A stretch of 64,000 nucleotides of DNA from Hydractinia symbiolongicarpus (lineage: Eukaryota; Cnidaria; Hydrozoa; Anthoathecata; Hydractiniidae). The position numbers were made by a program, and so were the translations under genes. Of the stretch, positions 11,801 through 23,834 are shown one piece after another. The notes beneath the pieces are model-generated. The model searched no databases, was not told where the DNA came from, and saw only the letters and a program-made list of their open reading frames with translations. Numbering within the stretch: position 1 is the first letter of the stretch; each line of letters starts with the position of its first letter. The stretch covers positions 24,304,001-24,368,000 of the forward strand of contig NC_079884.1 of assembly GCF_029227915.1 (NCBI RefSeq), in the 5' to 3' direction.

Positions 11801-14489
11801 AGGAGTAGCAGCGCTAGCACGTTAAGTTGGAATAAACTTATATGCAAGCAAGAGAAGGATATAACAACAACTAGTATTAGCCATTTTTGTCTTATCGTAC
11901 CACGCTATAAATCTGTTATAAGAAACCCCATCAGGAAAGTGGTTTGTAGTTAACAAATTTAGTAGAAAATGTGTCTGCATGCGCGTGGCTAGTAGTATCA
12001 AGACTACTCCGTTCTGTATGCACGTGGCTAGTATCAAGACTACTCCGTTCTGTATGCACGTGGCTAGTATCAAGACTGCTCCGTTCTGTATGCACGTGGC
12101 TAGTATCAAGACTACTTCCCTCTGCATGCGCGTGGCTAGTATCAAGACTACTCCGTTTACTAAAAAAATTGACTAAAAAAAGGCTTTTTATCAAGAATTT
12201 CATTCCTTTCGGAATTTAGTATTGTCTGAATTTATTTCGTGCGTATATTTTTTTTAGCCTTCCTAGTTGGCTGTATTTGTTTTGTGAATTTAAAAAAGGA
12301 ACAATATCCTATTTAGTTAATCGATTTTTGCCTTAAAATATCAAATCAATGTTTTTATTCTGCCGCTAATATTGTGGCAAACTTGTTAAAATTTTATTCT
12401 GACCAAAATTTTTAAATTATGTTTCAGCAAAAGCTATTGATGTCCTTTGTTATTCCATTGGGTGTGTTTATTGTTTTTGTGATTTATTGATTTAAACTTT
12501 TGTTTCAGTTGTCCTGGCTCAGTCATGTTTCTGTTCGATCTTCCAGACGGGCGACGGATGTTACATGTTGGTGATTTCCGTGCAGATGAGAGCATGTTCA
12601 AACAAATTTGTCTTTCAAGTGGAGTTATATCTACTTTGTATCTGGATACGACTTACTGTAACCCGAGGTACACATTCCCACCACAAAAAGAAGCCATTGC
12701 GTTTGCCGTCTACAAGGCGCGTGAATATTTTACAGAACAAACTCTATTTGTGTGTGGAACATACACCATTGGGAAGGAGAGAGTGTTTAAGTCAATCGCG
12801 GACGCTTTGAGTGTAAAAGTAGCTGTTTCTACAGAGAAAATGAAAATATTGACATGTTTGGATGATAAAGAGCTTGATAAAATGCTAACGTTGGATTATC
12901 ATACAGCACAGTTTCATATCGTGTCTCTTGCAGATATGAGCTTTAAGGTAAGTAGTGGGAGATGAATTTTTCAAATACCTTATCGGTATAAAAAGGTCGT
13001 CGAAAAGTGACCCAATTTTGACTCAGTTGACAATATGTTTTTTTTTTACCGATTATCCGTTTTTATTGACTTTTTATTTAAGGACTAAAATTTTTCACTG
13101 ATTTTTCCTTTCCTATTTTGCACATTAAGATTTGTTTCAAAAAAAAAAAATTAGCATACAAGGGCTAAGCATTTTTAGTTTTCATTCTTGACGTAAAATT
13201 AATATAAAAAAATGAGAATATGTTAATATCCGTTGCATATTTAATTGTCTCTTTTCAATTTTTATCTCAAATAGCGCTTGTTTTAACGAAAAAAATTTTT
13301 TATATCAATTTTATATCAACCTTAGTCGCCAAAAAGTCACCAAAATTTTCGCAAATTTTAATTCGGTTTTTTTTTCTTCATGTTACAAATTAGGTGTTTA
13401 CAATTGTTTCCCTAGATGAAAAGCAACTAATAATAAATACCAGTATCATTGCGAAAAGTATAAAAATTTATTACCCGGGTGAAGGGGCGGCATCGATATA
13501 TTCGAAAATCGCGCAATGTGATTGGTTAGAACTTACATCACAGCGGGAAATATTCCACGGTATTGCCCGCTACCATAGCAACCGTGTTTAAAGTTTAAAT
13601 ATGGTAGCATTAAATGTAAATAAACACGGAAAAAAGTAAACAAAACGCAAAACAGAAGTGAAATTTTATGTTGTAGCTACAATAAATGTTATGTTTACAC
13701 GATATTAGATTTTTAAAAAAGTACATTTTTTGTTCGAATGTACGTTCCCTACGGGAATAGTTTCTATAAAGACGTGGTTTCTACATCCTGCTTATAATGT
13801 TATATATTTTTTGTAAAATGCAGTACCCGGATAATAATCCATATTTATTTCGGGCAATACCTTCAAATATTGACCTCTGTCACGTATTGCCCTCACAAGT
13901 TCGGGCAATACTTTGACGTCCGTTAATATTCTCCGGTATTGCCCTCATAAACAGTTATTATAGGGTTAGCTAATAGTGCCATTGTAATTGACAATGATTA
14001 AAGATGAGATTGTTTTTGCATAATTTCCGCAAATGGTTGACTTTAGTATATTACGCGATAATTTATTTTCGCCAATCGGAGCGAAGAATCGCATTTCTTC
14101 CCACGAAAATGACCAACCTTTATTAGCCGTCTTTTTACTGCCGAGAAGGTTTTCGAAATAAAACGAGAAATGTTGATCTGTATTTTATTTAGAAATTGCA
14201 TGAACACTTGAAAAAATATAAAGTGAATGGTTATAACCGATTGGTTGCGTTCAAGCCTACAGGGTGGACGTTTTCATCTAATGCAACTTCTGTAAGTGAC
14301 ATACAACCTGCAGTAAGTGGCAATGTTATTGTGTTTGGTGTTCCTTACAGCGAACATAGCAGTTTTGCAGAACTGAAATGGTTTGTCGAAACATTGAAAC
14401 CACAAAATATAATCCCTACTGTGAACAATGGCACCAAAAAAAGTCGAGATGCGATGGACGTGCATTTTCGAAACTGGCTTCAACATTGA
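8862..14489 (+). CDS. DCLRE1A: DNA cross-link repair nuclease SNM1A-like (metallo-beta-lactamase/beta-CASP with UBZ4)
   Basis: Six exons: 8862-9246, 10413-10910, 11019-11152, 11437-11555, 12509-12947 and 14193-14489. All have GT-AG borders with compatible phases, totalling 623 aa. Exon 1 carries a UBZ4 ubiquitin-binding finger (C97, C100, H115, C119). Residues 130-290 are a Ser/Lys-rich linker. The catalytic part has motif 1 D301, the HxHxDH metal site at 318-323 (HFHSDH), H379 in DANHCPGS (codon split by intron 4), D401 in [25 protein letters not shown] and H580 in VPYSEHSSF. The family function is 5'-3' exonuclease digestion past interstrand crosslinks in the nucleus, recruited by ubiquitin and PCNA. 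The UBZ4 finger separates it from SNM1B and Artemis. It is shorter than vertebrate SNM1A, mostly in the disordered N-terminus. The start is the first ATG after a strong acceptor (8858), which may end a 5'UTR intron. Confidence 0.93.
11982..12157. repeat. 36-bp minisatellite in SNM1A intron 4
   Basis: About five copies of a 36-bp unit containing cgtggctagtatcaagacta. The first copy has a 3-bp insertion and the fourth several substitutions. Because 36 is divisible by three and the unit lacks stops in several frames, it creates spurious open frames on both strands. Confidence 0.9.
13440..13960. repeat. Probable MITE-like insertion in SNM1A intron 5
   Basis: The last intron carries a more GC-rich block with the motif gtattgccc repeated in both orientations (near 13560, 13852, 13886, 13903 and 13934). 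This suggests one or two nested inverted-repeat elements. I could not fix ends or target duplications. It creates an open frame at 13394-13591 that I do not regard as a gene. Confidence 0.4.
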
Positions 14490-14661
14490 TACGAATTCTT
14501 TTTTTCTTCATCTTTTTTATCCTTTATTTTTTTTTTTATTTTTTTTTTGGTATTTGTTTTTTGTTTTTTTTTATTTTGTTAAAACGATACGCGAAGGTAA
14601 AAATTTAGTTTTATGTAAATAATATAAAAAAAATATTTATACTTTTATTACTTCAAGTTTT

Positions 14662-14667
14662 AATAAA
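14662..14667 (+). terminator. AATAAA poly(A) signal of the SNM1A gene
   Basis: AATAAA lies 173 nt after the TGA, at the end of a T-rich 3'UTR, and is the first canonical hexamer after the stop. Confidence 0.6.
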
Positions 14668-14880
14668 ATACATTTGTCCGACTTCTTATGATAGTACCAC
14701 ATTCATTAACGCCCTCCAAAGGCGTATTAAGCAAAAAAGTGTTCGCCCCTTATACATATGCAAGAACTGACTAAAATATCTACACATTTAACAGCTATTT
14801 TGTACGCTTGTGAGGGTGACTATGCCACTCTACGGAACAATAATCATCGCAAACTTGCTTACTTCTTACATGTTGTCTTC

Positions 14881-15046
14881 CTAAAGCATGGCGTGATGCC
14901 AAAGCATGGCGTGATATCAAAGCATGGCGTGATGCTAAAGCATGGCGTGGTTCTAAAGCATGGCGTGATGCCAAAGCATGACGTGATACTAAAGCATGGC
15001 GTGATACTGAAGCATGGCGTAAAGCTAAAGTATGGCGTGATAATAA
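14881..15046. repeat. 18-bp minisatellite
   Basis: About nine copies of an 18-bp unit around aaagcatggcgtgat. The repeat lies inside an open frame at 14758-15141, where it would encode a K-H-G-V hexapeptide repeat. The frame exists because the period is divisible by three and has no other gene-like property. Confidence 0.85.
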
Positions 15047-15463
15047 AATTGCAATACGAGATTCAGGTTAAAAACAATAAAGAAACAGAATTTTTTTTTA
15101 TAAACATGTCTCGTAATTACTTTAATGTTGAGTTTTTTTAAAAACTTTTTTAGTTTTTTAGTGTATGATCTACATCTTGAATTTGTTTCTTGTCTCTGGA
15201 CTTACGCAAAAGTACCAAAAATGTCACCTTGTGTGCTTAATTAATGGCCCTGTTATATCTTTTTCTCATATAGAGCACTAGTTTCCTGATTATCTGTTAC
15301 AAGAATATTTTTGGTGCTATAGGAAATGAATAGATGAGGTCTTAAGATTCGAAATATTACGTAACAAGGGCGGTGGGTGGGTTGGTGGTACTAGCTTTGT
15401 TACGTTGTGTTACAAGGGGTGGCGGGGGTGGTAAAAAAGACGAATTTGGATGTTGCGTGATTA

Positions 15464-15560
15464 CAACCTCGTCCCCAGGGTCTTGTGGCCCCTGAGCCGT
15501 TATTACGGAGTGGCCGCTATCAACTTATCAACAAGGCAAAATGCCCTGGGAACGAGGTTG
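15464..15560. mobile_element. 97-bp MITE with 17-bp TIRs and 9-bp target duplication
   Basis: Left end CAACCTCGTCCCCAGGG and right end CCCTGGGAACGAGGTTG are inverted repeats with one mismatch. Both sides are flanked by the direct repeat GCGTGATTA (15455-15463 and 15561-15569). The internal part (gagccgttattacggagtgg) recurs inverted at 41066-41169. A 9-bp duplication is typical of Mutator-like elements and also fits Merlin (8-9 bp), so the superfamily stays open. Confidence 0.85.
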
Positions 15561-15689
15561 GCGTGATTATTGAATGTTCCATTAGCTGACTAGCTGTCAG
15601 CTGCTGCAGCTAATAAATTTAGCTTTAAAGTAAAGCTCCCCAGTACCTAACCTGAGATTTAATCTATCCGGAAAATTTTTTTTTGTACA

Positions 15690-16045
15690 AAAGGCGTAAT
15701 GGCGTACAATAAACAGACCACTCAAAAAGTCAAGTTGCAAGAAATTTTACTGTTTGTGAATAATTATTATTTTTCAATTCCTTTAGAATTCTTCTTAACG
15801 GCAAAATAAGCTACAGTCTGTAAAAAATAACAAATTTCAGTATATCAAAGGATGGTTTTAACGAGGGAATAGAGACAACATGAGGAGTTGTATTTGTTAA
15901 AAAAATGATGTTACTAGCGTTAAGAAGGTAATTAATACCTATGAAAAGTTTTTAAATCGTTTTTGTTTAGACTGGCATTATGTGAACTTAATGTTTCTAT
16001 GCAAAATTTCGAAGGATATAGCTAGCTAGCTAGTTCAAAGTACTT
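15690..16045 (+). repeat. Dispersed repeat family B, copy 1
   Basis: Shares tracts with 24711-25130 and in part with 45825-46040: an ataaac-gaccactca start, 'ctacagtctgtaaaa', 'taacgagggaa-agagacaac', 'gtaattaatacct' and 'caaaatttcgaaggatatag'. Non-coding; probably a non-autonomous transposon. No TIRs identified. Confidence 0.65.
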
Positions 16046-18780
16046 GAAGTTTATGATATTAGAAAGTTTGAGCTAAAAACAAGGTAAGCACTTTTTTCGA
16101 ATAAAACATGGATATCCAATATATGTAGGAAATTTTTCTGTCACGTATATTTGCATGCCTAATATGATATTTAAGTTGATTTAATTTGTTGTTTTTATCC
16201 TTAGTGAACATAACCTTTCCCACCTCCATTAGCTCGACTTTCGTAAAAGTCTCTAAGTCGAAAACCAACAGCTTTTTTGTAGTCCATTTAAGCCAACTTT
16301 TAATTTGCCGAAAGCTTTTTTTTTTCTTCGGCGATCAAAATTTCCACATCTGGTCGCTGAAGCGGAATTGAGCCACAGAGAAAACCTAGTGAAATGACGG
16401 ATGAAGAAAGTTTTGAAAGATGAACACATTTACTCATTAAAATCTTGAAAGAGACAAAAAACTTGTCATGTTTTGTAGATCTATTCGATAAATTTATGTT
16501 GTTAATTTTTATTGACCACATATCCACGCCTTCCTTCATCCTCGTGTTCTGGTGAGACATTTTATAATTAAATGGCCGCAAAGATGGATCATTAAAATGA
16601 TTCGAATTTATATGGTATCGTTGTTGGAGATGTAACAAGGAAGTTGGATGATCTGCTCTGCTTAAGTTAGTAAGGGAAACCACGTGACTCAAATACAGAT
16701 TGCATTACACACGATCATTAAAGAATGTTCAGAAATCAGTTTCAAGACGGACTGTGCACCCACCTAGAGTTGGGACTTTTAATTGATCTGGAAATAGTCA
16801 AACCGCAAAATGACTCTATTTGAGAGATTTACTATCCACGCCGTGCATTTTCATAGCATTTAATTTGTGGTACGTTTGCTAAGAAAAAAGTATTCGTACA
16901 CAAGAAGCTACCTTCTTCTCTTCTGTTGTTTGTTTCGTTGGGGTATACCTCTGTTTCGATTAGCCGAACAATAGAGACATGTTTTGCTGTAGGAGCGAGG
17001 TTGTATATTCCTAGATTCTTTTGTGCTAAGTAACCAAAGAGGCCTCACTAGGATGGGAGCCTATTGAGTAAATTTTTTTAAAACCTTACCAAAATGCACT
17101 TCAAAGTTCGGAACTACAGTAAAATACTTCATCGAAAAAATGTACCATAAAATGCGTACGAAACAACCATGTTTAGGCGAGGACCCTCTCCCTGTCCCCC
17201 ACTTGACCACTAACCTAATTAGTTTTTTACATTTTCTCTACCTCCAGCATTATATCAGCAACAAGGAAACGTTGCAGAAATTTTAACACAGGTGCCGGTA
17301 CAATAAACATACAGATGTTTAGTCTTCGAGACTACATCACCAAATCTCAAAGCATTATTCTGCCTAATAAGAAATTCTTTCTAAACTGAAATCAGTCCAA
17401 CTTTTACCGCCATTCCAAATATCATGCGAAAACATATAATTTAATAGTACAAAAAGCTGGTTTATTTCTTTTCATTATTTATCAAAGAAGAAATATTCTT
17501 TATCATAATTGCGTACCCAACACTAACCCACAATAGCAAATATGACGCACATTCGATTAAAAAAAAAAAATTGCAAATGTATGTAGGAATTGATACAAAA
17601 ACCATGTCATAGATTTATCATTGCTAGCTTACTAATGCTATAAGTATCGCTATTTGGTATGCTTATTTTTGCTGATACCAGCATGACATAAAAGCCGAGC
17701 AGTTGAAACATAATTACTATTACAAAAGTGAAAGGGAAAGAACGATACTTCAGTAATTTTCCACAAGCAATTACATTAAGTTGAAAGTAGCAACTAAAAC
17801 TTTACTTGTAGGCCAGAAGGAAAGGATACATTATAGTGAGGTAAAGTATACGATGTATTTTATGCAAGTCCTTTTACAGCCTGAGTCTACATTTGTTTGC
17901 TTCAAGTGTCAAGTATTTCGACCGTGTGTATGGATAGAAAGTTTGACATATTGAACACCACGTGTAATATGGAATCTGTTTTTGGGTTCAATTTTTTTAT
18001 TGCAGTATTACATGGTCCAATATCTTTATGAGTTTCTTACTTCTTATAGACAACTATCTACGTAAAAGGGTATCTCAAAGACAAAGTAAACCGCTTTTTA
18101 TTAAAATATAAACATATTGTGTAAGAAAAGTAGTCCGGAGGTGGGAGGGTTGATATGGAGGGGATGTTTGATGTTTTTGAACTTACGCGTTTCTTAAAAT
18201 CCAGCTTCTTAATAAAAGAATGTTATGAACTGTCAATAGATTGGTTATACACTCAAAATTTTCAATGTAAATTAATCGCGTCTAAGTATTTTTATATAAC
18301 AGTAAAGAGTGATTAAAATCTTCTTGAAATGTGTTAAATAGTTTACTTAGATTAATATTAAAAGTAAAACGTTTCGTTGTGTGGTTTTGTGTTGCACTTG
18401 ATGGACTAATTTTTGAAGTTTAAAAATAAGTTAAGAAAAGTTTCTAGTTTTGTGTTTGGTTAATCATTTCGGAAATCCAAAACGACATACGTAAGTTCAA
18501 TCATTTGTTTTTCACCCTTACGTTTATACATAAGACATCCAGTCATAGTTTAGTCTCCTAAGTCTTTGAAACTTGCTGGTGAAAAAAGTCGGTAAAAGCT
18601 GACAAAATGTTGGTTTAATGACTAATACTGACCAAAATTCTTTCCCGACTTTTCTTACCAAGCAACACCATTTTAACCGATTTTTATACAAACGTCGAAT
18701 CAATCAGTCTTTATTTTAAAGATAACTGTGAAAGGAGAAATTGGTAAGTTCCTGTTATATATTTTTGTACTTTCAAATAT
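16046..18780. other. Gene-poor intergenic stretch
   Basis: AT-rich. The longest frame (16300-16692, minus) begins with GTG and resembles nothing known. No RNA gene or clear repeat recognised. Confidence 0.4.
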
Positions 18781-20095
18781 CCTTCTTACAAAGTAAACTG
18801 AACAACTTTCTTACAAAGTAAACTGAACAACCTTCTTACAAATTAAACTGAACAACTTTCATACAAAGTAAACTGAACAACTTTCTTACAAATTAAACTG
18901 AACAACTTTCTTACAAAGTACACTGAACAACTTTCTTACAAAGTAAACTGAACAACTTTCTTACACAGTAAACTGAACAACTTTTTTACAAAGTACACTG
19001 AACAACTTTCTTACACAGTAAACTGAACAACTTTCTTACAAAGTAAACTGAACAACTTTCTTACAAATTAAACTGATCAACTTTCTTACAAAGTAAACTG
19101 AACAACTTTCTTACAAAGTAAACTGATCAACTTTCTTACAAAGTAAACTGAACAACTTTCTTACAAAGTAAACTGATCAACTTTCTTACAAAGTAAACTG
19201 AACAACTTTCTTACAAAGTAAACTGAACAACTTTCTTACACAGTAAACTGAACAACCTTCTTACAAAGTAAACTGAACAACTTTCTTACAAAGTAAGTTA
19301 AACAACCTTCTTACAAAGTAAACTGAACAACTTTCTTACAAATCAAACTGAACAACTTTCTTACAAAGTAAACTGAACAACTTTCTTACAAATTAAACTG
19401 AACAACTTTCTTACAAAGTAAACTGAACAACTTTCTTACAAATTAAAATGAACAACTTTCTTACAAAGTAAACTGAACAACTTTCTTACAAAGTAAACTG
19501 AACAACTTTCTTACAAAGTAAACTGAACAACGTTCTTACAAATTAAACTGAATAACTTTCTTACAAATTAAACTGAACAACTTTCTTACAAATTAAACTG
19601 AACAACTTTCTTACAAAGTAAACTGAACAACTTTCTTACACAGTAAACTGAACAACCTTCTTACAAAGTAAACTGAACAACTTTCTTACAAAGTAAGTTA
19701 AACAACCTTCTTACAAAGTAAACTGAACAACTTTCTTACAAATCAAACTGAACAACTTTCTTACAAAGTAAACTGAACAACTTTCTTACAAATTAAACTG
19801 AACAACTTTCTTCTTACAAAGTAAACTGAACAACTTTCTTACAAATTAAACTGAACAACTTTCTTACAAAGTAAACTGAACAACTTTCTTACAAATTAAA
19901 CTGAACAACTTTCTTCTTACAAAGTAAACTGAACAACTTTCTTACAAAGTAAACTGAACAACTTTCTTACAAAGTAAACTGAACAACGTTCTTACAAATT
20001 AAACTGAATAACTTTCTTCCAAATTAAACTGAACAACTTTCTTACAAATTAAACTGAACAACTTTCTTACAAAGTGAACTGAACAAAGTTCTTAC
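18781..20095. repeat. 25-bp satellite array, about 52 copies
   Basis: Head-to-tail copies of a 25-bp unit (cttacaaagtaaactgaaca plus actt) with few point variants (aaatt, cagta, cctt) and two 3-bp ttc insertions near 19812 and 19912. Variant units recur in blocks: the aagtaagtta variant at 19291 returns at 19691 (400 bp, 16 units). A cgttc variant at 19531 returns at 19987 (18 units plus the two insertions). This shows higher-order duplication inside the array. No coding potential. Confidence 0.95.
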
Positions 20096-21696
20096 TTCTT
20101 TTGCTTTTATTGATACTTGCTAGTGAATATCCTTAATATTGAAGGAACTACTAATCATTTTTCTCAATCTTAATGAAATGTGGCTGTAATCAGTCTTTTT
20201 AAATTTTTCACATATGCGTTAATTAGCCCTGCGATGCACAAATCATAAGGCATTTCTTACTGCACGAATTTAGTGTGCAACGGTAATGATTAACCGCTTC
20301 TTTGCTTTGATAATCTAAAATTCATAATGGCGTTTTATCGGTTATTGTCAACGCATACGCAACAAGTCAGTGTGTGCGACTCTGTTAATAATTAACCAAC
20401 AATGATGCTCAAGAAAATATAAACGCCGTTTTGCATATCAGTAATGACGCTTTTATTCGGTAAGACTGTTTTTCTATTCGAAATGACTTCACATTCCTGT
20501 CTTTTTCTATCTGAAATTGTGTGGTATTGATAAAGGAGAGTGTAAAAGAAGAGATATTTCGCAGAATTTTTATCTTTTTAAGCCAGTTTTCTGCTTAAAA
20601 ATTGTTTTTATTTCAAAATGTACATGTTTCCAAACATTATTGGTTGCAGTCTATTTAATTTCGAGAATTCAGAAAACCTATTTCCACTTTGATTTCCTCG
20701 CCTACCAAACACAGCTTTTAAGTAAGACTACATGCTTCTAAAAATTATTGACATATTTGCTCTATCTATAAATAACTTAGTCGCCAGGCGCTTTTACGTG
20801 TCCTGCCAAGAATGCAAAACGTGCCGTGTTTTTTTAAATTTTAAAAAAGGCCAACAATCTTAAATATTCAGATAAGGCGCCAACTCCTGAACAATGGTCA
20901 CCTTTACTAAGTAGATTTTTCTTCTTACGTAGCACTCACCAATTACGTGTATTTGCTCACTCTTTCACACAATGCCTTAGTTACCTATTAAACATTCAAA
21001 GCTTTTATGTTTATGTAAAATTGTTGTCACATTTTCAACCCAAGCAGACGTGAAAATTTCTGTAGGTAAAGAATATATCGTATTTTATTGTTTAAAATTT
21101 TGTGTATTTACAATCTTACTTTATAATTTTAATACAATAGGCGATCGTGTAGAGGCAACCCTTTCTTCTACAGAAGTTGTGGAAGCAGAACAAAGAATAA
21201 ACTCGTTTACTAGACAGTCATAGGTGAATTCCGTTGTTTACATTTTCAGCAGTAAGCTCTTTCGGCTTCGGCTTTTGCTTGGCAGGAAAAAGTTGGGGAC
21301 GCTGAGTGAAGCAAAGTTATTATGAGTCAATTTCGTAACACAAAGTCATTCTTTAGGACTTTGAATCAATTCAAATAATTCACAAGTCATCAATCTACGA
21401 TAATAGTTTATAACCTGAACGATGTTTCTGTAAGAAGAAATCCACAGGAAAAGACCTCTCTTGACCAAATCCCATACACATTAGCAACAGCTTTGTTTAG
21501 GGTAAATCGTGCTCACATAAACGTGTTTAGACAAGCTTATAGAGAGCATGCTTGGTTCAAATATACATCAATAAGTAGAAATATTTTAGTGCAGTGCATT
21601 ACTATTATAAATACCTAGACCACGTTAACTTTGGTCTATAATGCTTGGCTTTGTATGCATTACAATTATTTTTTTTTTCAGTTAAATAAGCAGAAG
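20096..21696. other. Intergenic, upstream of GPCR
   Basis: No gene recognised. A pyrimidine tract ending in AG at 21680-21681 is a likely acceptor for a 5'UTR intron of the GPCR that follows. Confidence 0.4.
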
Positions 21697-22647
21697 ATGA
21701 CTCTACAAATTGATACTGAATGTGAAACTACATACAGTGGAAAATCATATCTCAACAATGGACAAATCATTTCCTTAATCACACTGAATGTTACTGTCAT
21801 GATTTTAAATCTTATTTTCAACAGTGCTGTCATCTATGGTCTGATTGCCACAAAGCAACTTAAGAACTACTCTTTAAAACTCATTTTATATTTGAGTATA
21901 AATGATTGTTGCCTGGCATTAATAACACAAACTCTCTTCACAGTAATGCTTGCAAAGTTTGAAGATAAATCACATTGTGATTTTGAAACCATTGTTCAAT
22001 TTTTTGCCATCTTCTTTACACATATATCTGCTTACATTATTGCATTGATTGGCTTTGATCGATATATCCACATGCGCTACCTTAATCGATATGCTCAAGT
22101 GATGACAAAAACAAGAGTAATGATAATGCAGGCAGCAGTTGTGTTGCTGTCACTAACGCAAGCAATGGTCTATGTACTTGGGACGCAGTTAAATTTTCTT
22201 TCGAAGGCAAAACGAATTACTGTTGGTATTGATGCAGTCATTGCAATCAGTGTCTTTACGCTTTATATTATGACAGTGAGGGTTGTAAGGAAGCACTCCA
22301 AACGCACTGAGTGCAGAGACATGTTAGAAACTGTTGATACTACTGTCACACGTACAGCGTCAAGAATACTGACAGCTATTGTCATATGCTATATACCTTA
22401 CATCATCGTCTCATTCGCACATGCAGCTGTTAGTAAAAAATGGGATGGGATAAAAAAACAATGGCTCGAATATGCATTGCTACTTGGTTTTGTATTAACG
22501 TATTGTAATTCGTTTGTTAACGCGATTATTTTCCTTAGCTTGAACAAAAAGGTTAGGAAATGTGTTACAAACATAACAATCGAGAGATGGCGTGAATACA
22601 CATCATCAGACCACGAGAATACAGATACTGATACCACGAGAATGTGA
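21697..22647 (+). CDS. Rhodopsin-like (class A) G protein-coupled receptor
   Basis: Single-exon frame of 316 aa. Seven hydrophobic segments lie in the right order. A short extracellular N-terminus contains Asn-x-Ser/Thr. TM2 has the LSINDCCLAL block (class A LxxxD). TM3 ends in FDRY, a DRY-type G-protein motif. TM6 has CYIPYIIV and TM7 has an NSFVNAIIFL variant of NPxxY. The tail is short, charged and Ser/Thr-rich. The ligand cannot be inferred. It is clearly different from the paralogue pair at 27.7 and 38 kb. The start is the first ATG after a strong acceptor at 21681; the frame stays open further upstream, but only through the presumed intron tract. Confidence 0.88.
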   Translation: MTLQIDTECETTYSGKSYLNNGQIISLITLNVTVMILNLIFNSAVIYGLIATKQLKNYSLKLILYLSINDCCLALITQTLFTVMLAKFEDKSHCDFETIVQFFAIFFTHISAYIIALIGFDRYIHMRYLNRYAQVMTKTRVMIMQAAVVLLSLTQAMVYVLGTQLNFLSKAKRITVGIDAVIAISVFTLYIMTVRVVRKHSKRTECRDMLETVDTTVTRTASRILTAIVICYIPYIIVSFAHAAVSKKWDGIKKQWLEYALLLGFVLTYCNSFVNAIIFLSLNKKVRKCVTNITIERWREYTSSDHENTDTDTTRM

Positions 22648-23661
22648 AGGCAGGCTTATTCAGAGCAGACGGAAAAAGACGTTTATTAGCGTTCTCTGAC
22701 TATCATGTATTCAACCACGCAAGTACCTCGTTACTTAATTACATTACATTGTCAAAATTGACGTCGATTTCTTCATTTTAAATGCAAGGAAGGAAGAAAG
22801 AGCGTTTGGTAGATTGGATGATGTTAGATCGTTTCGAAGAAGAGCTCCATTTTGATACTGACACCAACCAAAAGTTATAGAAACAAGGCCCTCGACGAAG
22901 ATTAAAACTGAACGGGCCATATTTTGTGGATGTAGGAGAGCCAAATTTTCGTTTTAAAGAATTTGGAGTACTTTTCTTTTTAATAAATACTTAAAAAAAT
23001 ATAGTGAAAGAATAAGAAAGAAGTTTTTTTCGGAACACGGAATGCAAGGCAAAATTTTCAAAATATTAAGAGGACCAGAATGTAAACATGGCGCCAGTAA
23101 GGTACTTTCACAACTTTGTTTCGTACAATGTTTCTGCTCGTTAATTTTAAAAAGAAAGTGTTAACGTAAAAGTGAAAATGTCGATAATTTTACCAAATTC
23201 ACTAAAGAAGAAACAATGTTAGAAGACAGTGCAAAACGAAAGTCGTGTAAAACTTCAACAGCTACTTCTGAACTTGGTGATAAAGACTGGATTAATATAG
23301 CTATCTTAATATAAATAAAACAGTACAAGGATTTATTCTTTTACTTCTCCGCAATATTTGTCATAATGCAAGAAATTTTCCAGGACAAAATTCTTTCTCT
23401 TGTTAGTTAGCCTACTTAACTAAGCTTTCTATGAGATTATTGAAATGTGTTCAACACCCGATTCTTCCAACTTCCCGTTAAAAAGAATAATCACACTGAG
23501 TCTCATAGCTTTTTAATTAATTTACCTCGATGTCTTCCTTAATTTATTTTAAATTTAAAAAGATTATTAAAGTCATTGACAACGTAATCCAAACCAGATA
23601 TCATAATTATGGGCAAAAGACTCAAGCAGAAAATTATTTTTTCTCTGGAACAAAACGTATG

Positions 23662-23834
23662 TATTTTTCTTCTCCCCTTAAGTCAAATTTCTGAAGAAAA
23701 AAAAGTAATTATCTGAAAAGGCTTCAGATTTAGTGAATTAAAAAATTCGAAAACTTTTTCGAGATAAACTTAATAAATTTAATAAAAAAATTCCCGAAAT
23801 TCGCGAATGTTTTTCTTGGGAAATTTCTCCGGTT
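23662..23834 (+). repeat. 173-bp segment duplicated exactly at 25566-25738
   Basis: I find no difference between the two copies. This one borders a family A repeat that begins right after it; the second lies between two copies of a 171-bp block (see 25396-25907). Confidence 0.9.

Noticed and set aside
11822-12219. Overlapping open frames on both strands with 12-residue repeats
   Set aside because: They are read-through of the 36-bp minisatellite within an SNM1A intron. All arise because the period is divisible by three.
13394-13591. 65-aa frame in the last SNM1A intron, considered as an extra exon
   Set aside because: The flanking exons already join in phase and in the order expected for the family, and the frame lies in a repeat-like insertion.
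14758-15141. 127-aa frame with KHGV-type hexapeptide repeats
   Set aside because: An 18-bp minisatellite explains it. No signal peptide, domain or splice context, and it lies just after the SNM1A poly(A) signal.
16300-16692. 130-aa minus-strand frame
   Set aside because: Starts with GTG, has no recognisable domain and sits among family B repeat and intergenic sequence.
18781-20095. CRISPR-like array, considered because of regular repeats
   Set aside because: The units are contiguous 25-bp repeats with no spacers, in eukaryotic sequence. It is a satellite.
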